This document shows positions 37,118 to 49,000 of a DNA stretch of 64,000 bases, one piece after another. Location of the stretch: contig OU612066.1 in assembly GCA_914767715.1 (NCBI GenBank), forward strand, positions 12,467,001 to 12,531,000, in the 5' to 3' direction. Made by a program: the position numbers and the translations under genes. Under the pieces are notes generated by a model, which was not told where the DNA came from, did no database searches, and saw nothing but the letters and a program-made list of their open reading frames with translations. Each line of letters opens with the position of its first letter. Positions within the stretch are counted from its first letter, which is position 1. The stretch is from Membranipora membranacea (taxonomy: Eukaryota; Bryozoa; Gymnolaemata; Cheilostomatida; Membraniporidae).

Positions 37118-38374
37118 ATGAAGCTGCAGGATATGAAACAATCAGCTGTGAGCTGGCTCACGACCTACCACACTCGTAAACTGGTCAGGTTCGAGTCAAA
37201 ACTAACAGGGATACTAAACAGAGCTATACAGCTTACAACACTAGTAACAATCATCGTCTGGATATTCGTTAAGGACAGAGGCTACCAATACTTTGACTAT
37301 TCCGGCGTAGCCAGCAGCACTACTAAGCTAAAAGGCGCCGCTACTAGTAACTCCACAGATCCAAGAGTAGGCACACAGCTGTGGGATCCATGGGATATCA
37401 ACCTACCCTCTCACGGTGAAGGTTCCATATTTATAACCACTAATCTGATAGTAACACGAGGTCAGATACAGGGGGAGTGTCCTGAACACCCCGAAGTATG
37501 GGCTGCTAAATGCAAATCTGACAATGATTGTTCACCTGAGGGTAAACCCTATCACCTTGGTCATGGTGCTAGTACAGGCAGATGTGATAATTCTACGGGG
37601 ACATGCGTGATCGAGGCATGGTGCCCTGTAGAGGATGATAGTCCTGTATCTAACCAACCAGTTTTCAGCCATATTGAAGACTTTACTGTGTATATAAAGA
37701 ACTTAGTAATGTTTCCTCATCACAATCAGACAGTAACTAATCTGATAAAGGGCATTGACAGGAAGTATTTACGCTCCTGTCAGTATCATCCTCTGAATGA
37801 TCCCTACTGTCCGATCTTCAGACTCGGGGATATTGTGGCACTCTCTTCTCACGAGGAAACAGGTCATGGTGACAAAAGATTTTACGAAATGTCAATCAAA
37901 GGAGGAGTCATTTCTGTAGGTATTAAATGGGATTGTAATTTTGACCTGCCACATGACAGCTGCAAACCCCAGTATAACTTTACAAGGCTCGGTGATATAC
38001 AGGCGGAAAAAAATGGCAAGAAGATATCCTCAGGCTACAATTTTAGATCCACCCATAAGTACATGGAAAATGGTCTTTGGAAGAGAGACATCACAAAACG
38101 ATATGGCATTCTTGTCACCATAAAAACCGAGGCAGTGGCTCGGGCCTTCGACGTAACCACGTTCTTTATGAACATTGGCTCAGGTGTGGCTCTGCTAGGT
38201 ATAGACATGATCATTGTAGATATATTCATTTTGAATTTACACAAGAAGAGGGCGGTCTACAGGGAATTTAAGATACAGAATTATAAGGATATATTACGTG
38301 ACGCTATGAGAAGAGGTGCTCAGAGCATATTAAAACACATTGCCTTAAAGGGTAACAGTAATACTGAACTATGA
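37118..38374 (+). CDS. P2X purinergic receptor, copy A, intronless, nested antisense in the SCYL2 copy
   Basis: ATP-gated cation channel subunit, 418 aa, expected to form trimers in a membrane. Conserved features seen: PKC-type site T19-R-K; TM1 about 31-51; ATP-site lysines K70 and K72 (STTKLKG); T190 in FTVYIKN; all ten ectodomain cysteines (121, 132, 138, 156, 163, 169, 221, 231, 273, 282); the NFR motif 308-310; K327 in ITKRYG; TM2 about 343-372 (NIGSGVALLG); and the trafficking motif YxxxK at 381-385. Length fits the family (about 380-470). Vertebrate P2X genes have about a dozen introns; this coding region has none. TM2 carries D363-M364, where copy B and many P2X proteins have Ala-Thr. 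Start chosen because the N-terminus aligns with the family and is the same in copy B. Confidence 0.95.
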   Translation: MKLQDMKQSAVSWLTTYHTRKLVRFESKLTGILNRAIQLTTLVTIIVWIFVKDRGYQYFDYSGVASSTTKLKGAATSNSTDPRVGTQLWDPWDINLPSHGEGSIFITTNLIVTRGQIQGECPEHPEVWAAKCKSDNDCSPEGKPYHLGHGASTGRCDNSTGTCVIEAWCPVEDDSPVSNQPVFSHIEDFTVYIKNLVMFPHHNQTVTNLIKGIDRKYLRSCQYHPLNDPYCPIFRLGDIVALSSHEETGHGDKRFYEMSIKGGVISVGIKWDCNFDLPHDSCKPQYNFTRLGDIQAEKNGKKISSGYNFRSTHKYMENGLWKRDITKRYGILVTIKTEAVARAFDVTTFFMNIGSGVALLGIDMIIVDIFILNLHKKRAVYREFKIQNYKDILRDAMRRGAQSILKHIALKGNSNTEL

Positions 38375-39067
38375 GACACCTTTAACAGCCCTAACTATCC
38401 CTGAGTTTCTGTTTGTTGTATTCCATTACCAACCATTGCCAGCCTGTTGTTGATAACCGACAATGAGACCAACTCTTCTTGTTCCAGATTATAACTATAT
38501 TTGAGCAATTGGAAACTTTTTTTCTTCATCAAAAATGATATTGTGTCTTTCCGATTAAATATTTGTCCAATAACATAGAGTAAAATTTGTGATAGTGTTC
38601 TTGCTGTTCAACTATTTTTCACTCTCATGAATTACATACTGTGATAAAGATGTTTTTTTACTGACAGACCCTGTCTGATCTTTTCAATCATGGGCTTTTT
38701 TTGTTACCACCAAACCACTGAAGAAATTGAAGTGGAACGACCCTTAAATTGATGGCACAAACATTCAAATTCACAAATAGATATTACTTGTAGCGTAAAA
38801 TGAATGAATGTGGAACAGGCATATGATTAGCTGTAATATTCTCAGTTTTATTATTGAGTGCCTATAGCTGCTAAGCAACTCAAAGTTGTGATGACATTGA
38901 AGTTGTGACGATAAGATTGTAATTTAAAACGAGTCACCACAGAGTTTAATTTCTTATTCCTAAGTGTGCAGATTGAATTATTCAAGCGTAGAGAGAAGAT
39001 AAAATATGGCTTCTATTGAAATGCTTTAAATAATCTCCGGACATACCCTAATATAGTCAAAGTCTTC

Positions 39068-39556
39068 TAATAGACAGTTTTCTGAGCTCTGATTTATGCC
39101 TCAATTCGTAGTTGTCCTCTCTCCAGTTTGGTGCTTTAAACCCACGCCTCATAGGAAAAACGTGCTGAAAGAGGGTTTTCTTGAAAACCGCTTATGTTAG
39201 GATAAAAATAACCCTGTGAGACAGGGTTTCCAAATCATTGGAGGCTAGAATTTTGATAAATCTTAATTTTAGTGACGAAATTCATGAAAAATTCCATGAA
39301 ATTTGTCCGGAAAACTGGCAGAAATTGATATAATTGACTATCTGAATACCAAATTCACTTCTCAAACTATGTCCCTGTCAGTTTTCAAGGGTGTAGATTC
39401 TGAATCGAAAATAATTTTTATCCTAACTTGAGCATTTTTCAAGATAACCCTCTTTTCAGCACGTTTTTCCTCTGCGGCGTGGGTTAAAAGTACCAAACTG
39501 GAGAGAGGACAACTCTGAGTTGAGGGTTAAATCAGAGCTCAGAAAACTGTCTATTA
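39068..39556. mobile_element. ~490-bp inverted-repeat element present only in copy 1
   Basis: The left arm (aatagacagttttctgagct, then gttgtcctctctccagtttg and cgtgctgaaagagggtttt) is inverted at the right (aaactggagagaggacaac, cagaaaactgtctatt). TA flanks are possible. Copy 2 lacks it at the matching site (~50760). Part of the same family lies at ~54046-54178. Confidence 0.7.
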
Positions 39557-40616
39557 ACTATTTGGAAATCAATTCACGGGGATTGTGGCTTCTGACCCGT
39601 AGTGAGTACTGAGGCTATTCTAAATTTGTACTTACCACATTATCACTTGCTGAATCTTGTCCAGTAAAACCCAAAGAGCTGAAAAACAAGTAGAGAATAG
39701 AACATCATTATCCTCTCATCAGATCATTGACTGCTTATGGAACTGCCGGACGAAGTACTTATTTATACATGTGACAGTGATTGTTCCTGTTGTTTTCTGC
39801 TCATCATAGAATAATGAGACTTGACAAGTGATATGATTGCATTAATTGATTACAGGGTACCAGGAATTGAATTGTTTACTATTTTTGTGAAGAACAGGCC
39901 TATGCTCAGAATAGTATTTTTGGAATCTATTTGAGACAGACAGACAGAGAGGTTGCTCATTTCTAAATACATTGTACTATAGCTGAGCTCTTGGTTCGCT
40001 TTGACATGCCAAAATCTAACACAAAATGACTAATTTATTTGCAGTTACCGTGATAGACTGGTAATTCTACCAAAGAAAAAATATATAAAGAAGAAAATAT
40101 AGACAGCTAAGGTAGATAAGACAAACTACACATATGAAGGCGTAGAGCATGTCAATTGGTGGGGATTTTAAACAATCAACCCTATATGCTGTGCTTTATT
40201 AGTCATCTGAATTGAATCTACTGTACATGTGTATGTAGGGCGATTGGCCTATTACGTTCACTGCCAAAAGAAAGTTGTCCTCTCTCGGTCGTCATAAAAA
40301 CCATGTTTCTGAGCAAGATATCTTGTCACAGCAAGGTATTTGGTTTGTCATAGGCGAAATAAACCTCGAGAATATATATCTTTAATCTAACTGCTTCCCC
40401 AATAAATTTAGATATCCAGCATGATGTGATGTTATTTTGTAAGCGCTAAGGGCTGTCGGGCTTCCATTGGAAATGGCACATCTTGGTCAACCAACCAAGA
40501 AAACTTGTTATATGGAAATATTGGGTGGCATCCATATAATAGACCAAATTTGATCTAGTTTGTCTACATTTAGAGTTGCTCCCCCTTACCAAAGCTATCA
40601 GTGGAGGTGGAGTCAC

Positions 40617-40727
40617 CTAGATCAAGTTTGTTCCCCCGTTGGAATTGCCCCCCCCCCCCTCTACTGACACGCCGAAGTAGAGGGCGGGCAATTCCGACGG
40701 GGGAAAAATGGAGCAAACTTGATCTAG
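40617..40727. mobile_element. hAT-like MITE with 7-8-bp target duplication
   Basis: The ends ctagatcaagtttg and caaacttgatctag are inverted copies, and most of the 111 bp folds back. Flanks gagtcac(c) are duplicated (40610-40617 and 40728-40735), while copy 2 has one (gagtcacc at about 52096-52103). It sits inside the coding part of exon 13 of the SCYL2 pseudogene. Confidence 0.75.
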
Positions 40728-43700
40728 GAGTCACCTTGTTCTTTTTTCTCCAGCTCAGTCAGTCTGCTCACATTCTCAGCCTCATAATTAGATAACATTA
40801 GATAAATGAAAAAGCAGACTATTAAAACGTGGCTGACAATGACTACTGAAAAGAATCATAGTTGGAAGATGGAAGAAAACAAGTTCCAAGTTCCCACTGA
40901 AATGAATATCTTTTTATTTGACTATCATTTTAGTTGACTATGACTCACAGAGTTAGTATCACCATATTGCTCATCTATTGAGATATATTTGACAGTGGCA
41001 TACTATCATTTTTTTCATGAAACTAGCTTTACTGAACGTACATCAGTCAGTTGCATTGCACCCTTCCACCATAGGGTCAACTCAAATTCATCACATGATC
41101 TACGCCACAGGTCAGCAGCAGATAGCTGGAGACTACATCTCATTTTTTATTGTATGACAAAAATCAAGCATGTGCTGCAGACTTGACTTGAGGTCTATGC
41201 CTTGGTTAAGCAAGACTAATTTCTTTGTATAACCTTATAGGCATCTATATAATTTTTCAAGAAAATGGTTTTCAAAAGTGCCATTAAAAAATAAAATAAA
41301 AAATAAAATGACATGACATGACGCTAAGTCATCTTCTCCCTGCTCGGGCTCACATATATTATTAGATGATAAGACAAACCTGTTGTTTAGGTAAGGAGTG
41401 ATCCGCTGACAGTGGTAAGAGAAATGGTAGAGATTTAGTAGCTATCTGTTCTTTGGGAATTCCCAAGTCTTGGTTAGTAAATACTATTTTATATATACCT
41501 ACAAAAAGAAGAGAATCAATGGGATAAATTTGAATGTTATCACAATCTCAAAACAAAAACCATTCGATGCTATAAAAAAAGTTTACTTGTACCAAAAATT
41601 GCAAAAGAATTTAAAAAACAGTCAACATGATCGGATGGTAGAAACCATTAGGTTTTTTCTGATCCAAATCTTTTTGAGTCTATTCACTGATAGAGATGAT
41701 CCAATGTCTGGCAGGAAGAGCGCTCCTCAAATATTGACAAAACTTGTTTTCTTCATTGACATGTCCGGAAATTTAAATTCAATCTATTACAAATGCTGAT
41801 ATATATTCATATATATTCATATCAATCATCACAAGTAATTCTAATAAAATTATTATTACTTATCATCTGGCTACTCTGGAGTCACAGTTCTTGGCAGTGG
41901 AAAACTCACCGAGGATAGCTATTAGGATGGCAGGCTCTCTAGAAGGTATCTGAGGCAGGAAAGGTAAAACTTCATCCAACACAAACCACTTGTCCATATG
42001 TGTGACCATCTTACCGATACTAACTAGACACATAACCCTCAAGTGTAACACAAGAGAAATATACATCAGACTAAGTATACGGTATCAGAAGTAAGAAAGC
42101 TTGTACACAGCACAATGAACCTCACCAGAATCAGGTTTCGCAAACTGATGTGCACAACTGAAGTCAGCTGGACAGTGATATATAGACTTATAAGTGAATT
42201 CACATGTCACCACACACTTATAAGTCACCACACACTTGAGACCACTTATAAACCATTTCCAAGACAAGACCTCTGTGATCAATCTATACACTTACAAGTC
42301 ACTATCTGAGGCCAACAAAAAAGAAAACATGATTCAAATATAAGCGGAGTCTACATGTACCATTTTATAAGTCACCTTCATTTAAAAGTTCAGTTATTTT
42401 ATTATGGGGTTTTACGGTAAAAAGTAACCTTTCACCTCATATTACACCAGATGACCATTGAACAATCGCAAGGTTTCCATGACAACAGCAGGGCAGCTAC
42501 ACAGGTTATCTATTGATCTCAATATACTGTAACCTCAGCGGATCCTCAATGAGTTTTATATACATGAATCATCTGAGGATCAGCTGAAGCTTATATGTAA
42601 GTAATGTGACATCATGCAAACCCCTCTACACTCAGAGGTTGCAATCACTGATCAAGCCACTGAGAATCAGCTGAGGCTGCTGTCAGCATATATGTTAACA
42701 ATGGTGACGTTGTGCAAACTTCTGAGGATAGAAGTAATTAACATCGGTAATATATATGCTTTAGTCTCCCTCTCATCTGTCTGTTTGAGTAACAGTGTCA
42801 TATTCTTCAGCAGTAACAGTGGAATCTAAAACAATTACAGATACGCTCACAAGTAATGCAATACTTCATAAAAAAAGGCCGCAGAATTCTATTATATATA
42901 ATAATTTTGTTCTCTTGAAATTACGCTAATGGAGACAACTCCATGCTAATAGAAACATCAACTCGACCCACCACAATCTGAGATTATAGTTTACTGTCCT
43001 TATTAGAAAATAAATGAACACTTGCACACAAATGATGAACCAGATTAGAAATTGAGAATCAAAATTTCAAATATTCAATATTTCATGATCCCCTGTAGAG
43101 CCTTAGAATCAGGTATATGACCTCAAAGACACAGACATGCCTGTCTAGGCTGAGAGAGAGGTAGATGGCCTCAAAGTAAAGTATGATATATACCTGTATA
43201 GGCTGAGAGAGAGGTAGTATGGGTTTGAGTTTAGGGAATATGTGCTCCCTGTACTCTTGTTTACTGCATATATCTGCTATAATAAGTATATTCTGAAGCA
43301 CAAACGGTATCATATCCTTGTTAGAACATTCCAAGAATAGAGCAGGTAGAACTCTGTATATACGTATACCCTGTAAAAGGATGATATTTACTTGATTACA
43401 CATCTAAACGCGTTGATGTTGCTTGCAGCTGGTATTTGAAAACAGTAGAGAAATCTCAATCTCATAAGGCCAAAGGAGAAAAGTTTTAACCACCAGGATG
43501 CAGTTGTTGAACTGGAAGACACATTATCGTTATATTATATTAAGTATTCTAACAATATAAATGCATCTTATTATTATTCCTGTCATCATCTCCTTATTTA
43601 TCTTCCTCTACATTATTAAAAATACTGCTTGTATCTGCAGTTATGTCATTTTTCTCAGCATGTCCGCTCTAGGTGTTACAACACCAAGTTTGTACACATA

Positions 43701-46055
43701 GTAATTAATATACATAAATCAGTAACAGCAGTCATGGGAAATTTTACATAACATCAATAGTAAAGAAACATCAGTCAACAATTTTAACCAGGACCCCGGA
43801 AGCATACCTTTACCACAGCTTGCCATGTGAGCCTAGTACTAAGGCTATCCTATAGACTCGGTACTAGTATCATCAAGTCTATGGGCTGACATTACATTGC
43901 AATGTTCCAACAGAGTTGAAAGGTTGCTCGGATCACTACACTATTCAAAACACTACACATAATGTTGAATGTTGAGTGATAAAAATTCGAAAATGAAAAC
44001 TCACTATCAACATACATGAGGAAGCTGTCTTATCACGTTAGGTAGCGATTTGAAGAACTCTGACCGTTGTAAATTATCTCTTTGTACCAAAGTGTCTAGA
44101 TATACAATTGTCATCACAGCAATATCCTCAAAGTACACATTCTACAACAAATAGAATAGGCCTTATATTGAGGCATTTTGTGTGCATCGTTTCAATATCA
44201 CCAGATCTAGCAGGGGTTGCTAGGCCGAAGGTCTTCCTCACAACTATTTAGAATTACCTTTTCATGCTAGCAAAGCGCACATACCGATCCATTGAATCAA
44301 ATACCAAATCACGACAGCTAAATGTTCAATCATACCTTACTACTTTTTAAAGAAAAGCAGAGCCTTCACAGACATGGATTCCATGTAATTTCATCAGACA
44401 AGAAAATCACCTAGTCAACAGAAATTAGTAGGCCCCATACATATTTCTATAATTTTATAATAACACTAGAACTGGGGTCTCAAATATAATTACCTTACTC
44501 AGAGCCTTGGCTTCTTGGCTCTCACTTGGCTCGTAGCTCATCAATCCTCTGTATGACCCATGAAACCCAGATGGGATATTCCTTAACAGCGACTGGCGGA
44601 ATTTCTTCATCTTAAAAAAATTCACTACCTGTATTTACTGCATGCATGTTGTACATAACAGGGTCATAATGTTTAACAGTTGTAGTGATGTTTCATGGTT
44701 AAGGCTATGATGAAAATACGAATTAGGGAACGAGTGAGTCAATTATTCCATTGCTCTTATAAGAGAATATGGTATGTAATTTTTTTCTGGCACTGAGTGC
44801 AAAACATTTCGAATGAGATGACTTTGGTTGCCAATAAAAGTTTATATGTTGAAGTCAAGAGTGCTTAGAAGGTCATCGTTTAATCAGAATTGGACACAAA
44901 CACAAGATTTGGGAGAAATATATGAAGTACATGTACATGAATGCAATAACTATTTGTACTTTGTTGTCATTTCACGTTGAGTGTATGGTTATATACAGTT
45001 GGGTCGGCCTACACCAAATTACCATGACATGCAGCAATCTTTATTCTGGTTATTTTTTGAAGTTGTCTTACTCTCTGCCACGAGCACATAACTCCTCAGA
45101 CAGATTACATGCTTTCATGAAATAATTAGACTTTATTAATTTTAGACCAAGGATCCATGTATCACTTATACTAAAACAGAAGTTCAACAAAATTCAGCAT
45201 GACAACAATACACAATTTAACATCCAACAATCAAGGTGATTCACAGCAAAATAAATAATATGGTGAATCCAATTATTTCGCTCCCATTTTAACAGCTTTG
45301 CAATTAGAAGATGATCCGAAAGAATAGACTGTCTGTTGGGAACACTATATAGAATACTGAACAGCTGATATCAACTAAATTATATGACAATAAGGAGTTG
45401 GATTAACTTCACTTCTTAGATCACTTTGAACTCGAACAGCAATTCACTCAAGAAGTAAGGCAGGAATTGTCAGACCTGCAACTGGTGAGCTGGGCTTGTT
45501 TTAATGATAAGCTGATAACTCGAGGAGTCTGGGAGTTTTGTGTGATAAGCAATTCTAAAAAGCAACCTTCATATAGTGTTTTCACTCCTTCAGTTTAATT
45601 TAAATCCTGTCGAAACAAGAGTTCAAGACAAAAAAATCACAACCCTAATCTCTGAAAAAACATAATATATGGCCGTTGTAGTTCAATGAAATAATAATTT
45701 CTGGGATACACACATCAGGCTATCCAAGAATGCTATTTTTCCTAAGGTATATTGGAATCATTACCTAGGTAGATGTCATGGTATGGTGTGAGAGAACTTC
45801 ATGAATAGGCCAAAACAAAGACAGCTGCTGTATACAGAGTAGAATAAATAGTCTGTATAAATTAAAGTAAACTGAATGTTATATAATATCACTATATATA
45901 CCATTGAGCGAGTTTGACTACCCTGTAAAGAACCCATGATAAGCAGAGCAGCAGATGAGTAACATAAATATCAAGAAAACATTCATCCAATAGAAAGTTG
46001 AGCCTAACTACAATCTGTAAAATAACGAAATAAATAGCACACATAAATATCTATA

Positions 46056-49000
46056 TTATATCAGAAAATTATTGATATCATTTTGGCTAAGTTGGTTTGA
46101 ATTTTGATTTGGCTTGGAGGGCTGGTTAAGTGAATTCATGTTGTTTGGCCACGGCATTTGGCTAGGCATTGAAGGCATTGACTGGTTAATGGCACCACTC
46201 ATATTACCGGACATCCAGTTCTGCTGCTGCGGAACAGGCGGGTTATTAGACTGGAACGACCAGCCACTATTGGCACTGTTCAACTGACTAGGGGGCGTGG
46301 CCTGAGGAGGCGGGGCTATGGACCACCCAGTATTAGACTGACTCGACGTCATGCCACCACCGAGAGAGCTTGGAGCTTTAGAAGGAGAGCTGTTCATCTG
46401 CATAGGTTGCATAGGCGTCAGTGTTGAGTTCATATTCATAGACATCATATTCTGTTGAGAGTTGGAGTTGGTCAATTGATTCAGAGGTCTAGCCGCCATA
46501 GTTCGACTATTAGCATTGTTTGAAGGGGTCATCGGTTGCAACATAGAGTTCATCGGACTTGACATCTGTGGTCTGGTGCTTCTTTGAGGCATACTACTCA
46601 TAGGTGAGGTTTTATTAACTGTTGATCCTCCATTCAGGTTGGCTAGTGTCGGTTGAATTGTAGGTCTTATTGGAGCGCTGACAGGTTGTGGGGGTTTTAT
46701 CGGTTGTATTGAAGTCGACCCGAGAGTGCTGGTCAAATCTCTGACCTACAAAAGAGATGAAAGCTTAATATGCATTTAACATTTTACAAAACATTCAAAA
46801 ATAATGAGTGATAAATTCTAGTCGTTGTTTGAGTCGTATACAGTCTATGATATAAGTTCATAGGACGCATGATAAACATTTTTAGGAATATGCACAAAGG
46901 TGGTTTTTTTCCTCGTAGGTTGCAGAATTATGAAGCAATATGCTGGTAGCTTGTATACAGTAAATAGAGTCATGATAATAACAAACCTTAGGTGTAGGGG
47001 CTGGATTAATCGGTTGAGGGAAAACAGGAGACGATTTGCTGGCTGCCGCGCTTGCCATCATCGGTTTACAGGACGATACTTGTGTAGCTCCACCACTTAC
47101 TAAACCAGCTTCACTCAGAAAACCTTTCATCTAAAAAAAAAAATCACACTATAATAAAGTGAACCATGTGATACATAGATACATATATCGCAAAGTCATA
47201 CGCATACATTTACAAACCTGTTTTGGCAAAGATCATATCTGTAGAATTTGTTTACTGCCGATGCCAGAAAAACAGCATAAAGAATGCAGTGATATACATG
47301 AATGTTAGTTGGATACTATAATGGTTATAAAGCAGTTTAAAAAAATATGTCAGATGGATTGGGATGGGATTTATGATGTTAAAGCAATATTGTTTCTGAA
47401 GGGCACAAATGAAGAAGAAGAAGAAGAAGATATATGTGTAGATTTTCTGAACCTGTGTTAGCCCAAGCTGCACTTTGAATTTATCTCATTTGCGCCCAAA
47501 TGCTTTGCTACTTTATATTTTATAAACTCATAAATATCAACTATCCCCCACCTTAGCTGCCATTTCACTATTATTTCAATTCTGAATTTATCAACATATT
47601 TCCCAGCTAAACCCTCTTGTTATTTACATTTGAATTCGGAATTCATTTAGTGACAATATCCTGAGTAATTTGCTAAATATTCCTTGCTGCTGCTAAAGAC
47701 ATTCCAATCTAAGTGCACTGTGCTGACAATGACCCCAGCAGACAGTGACCTGATAATTACCTAATTCTGACAAGACAAGTGCTTGGGGTATTAATCTAAC
47801 ATTTAGGTATATTTGTGAAGCTTAGATCTAAATGGTAAAATAACAGTCTATGCTAGGCTATATAAAAGTGCTCAGGCTGCATATTCCAGTCATGAATAAC
47901 ATCTTTGTTGGCTCTACAATATTTGGGTACCAGCATTTAGTTGTGAAATTTCAAGAGCGAGTGACTGGTTTACTCTCAACCTACGGTGAAGGAAGCTCCA
48001 AAAATCTGTGTTAGATAGGATTGTGTAAAGTTACTGAGGGGTGTGAGCAAGGAAAAGAGGCTTGGTGAGTAGTTGTTTGCCTGTGGTGTTGTAAGTTGGT
48101 TAAAATTGGTTAAAATCTCAAGGTTTCATCAATCACCGCATCCCGAAGAAAGGGTGGCGAGATAGGGGTCCCTTAAGGGATAGGCCGCAATGTCTGCGTC
48201 AAATTGCTCTCAGTTTGTAGGCAGGTCGGAGCAAAACTTGGGGGTCCAACATTTTCCAGTATTCAGTGGGCTGCAGTGGGATTCGAACCCACAACCTTCA
48301 ACACTTGCGCGCTGAAGACCGGCGCTCTAACCAACCGAACCACCTCCTACACCCATTCAAAAGAATGCCACTAACAATTAATAGCACTTGAATATATTGA
48401 AGGACTGACTAAAAATAAAAGATATTTTCTATATATATTATGGATTTTATTCAAGATGCTCTATTCTAAGATAACACTGAGAAAGTAATCAATTGTCAGT
48501 AAAAATTTCAAAGACTCAGGAAATTAGTCTTTGTATATATAAATAGCTTTCATGGAAATATCATTTTCTTTTCAACCTGATGCATCACATCTTTGACAGA
48601 ATTTGAGTTTGAATAGTGATATTGATCAAGTTTTTGTTAAAAAGTAAGATCACATAATTTTCTATTTTTTTCTCTAGCGCTACAGGGGAATATATCTCAT
48701 TGCCACCAGTACAATAAATTTTCGGAACCACACCCGACTATGAAGCTGCAGGATATGAGACAATCAGCTGTGAGTTGGCTCACAACTTACCATACTCGTA
48801 AACTGGTCAGGTTTGAGTCAAAACTAACAGGGATACTAAACAGAGCTATACAGCTGACTATACTAATAACTATAATCGTCTGGATATTCGTGAAGGACAG
48901 GGGCTACCAATACTTTGACTATTCGGGCGTAGCCAGCAGCACTACTAAGCTAAAAGGCGTCGCTACTAGTAACTCCACAGACCCAAGAGTAGGAACACAG

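Larger units (their letters stand above)
34667..44610 (-). pseudogene. SCYL2: Partial, degraded SCYL2 copy lacking the kinase region
   Basis: Made by the tandem duplication; it starts at the equivalent of exon 6. Intact matches: exon 6 44494-44610, exon 7 44016-44141, exon 8 43194-43370, exon 12 41380-41498, exon 14 39636-39678 and exon 16 34667-35356. Damage: exon 9 (right edge 42825) has lost its 3' end and donor. Exon 10 is gone. Exon 11 (41910-42042) has an acceptor changed from CAG to CAC. Exon 13 (~40735-40790) has lost its 5' part, its donor and gained a MITE. Exon 15 (35600-35748) is 5 bp longer than its 144-bp paralogue, shifting the frame. No promoter or start exon is present. The last exon is still an open 230-codon frame including the stop, so it could be captured as an alternative 3' exon by read-through from the intact gene; that is inference. 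Confidence 0.85.
33517..44938. repeat. Tandem duplication, copy 1 (~11.4 kb)
   Basis: This unit holds P2X copy A on plus and a partial SCYL2 copy on minus. It aligns with 44939-57125 through exons, introns and intergenic parts. The junction near 44938 joins sequence matching ~57121 (tatatgaagtacatgt) to sequence matching the left end of the unit (gaatgcaat...ttgtactttg). Several insertions are specific to one copy. Confidence 0.9.

Noticed and set aside
37941-38271. Extra short frames on both strands of the P2X genes
   Set aside because: Shadows of the P2X coding sequence; they have no independent features.
48264-48350. A working tRNA gene on the minus strand
   Set aside because: Good A and B boxes, but the acceptor and anticodon stems do not pair well and a SINE body follows.
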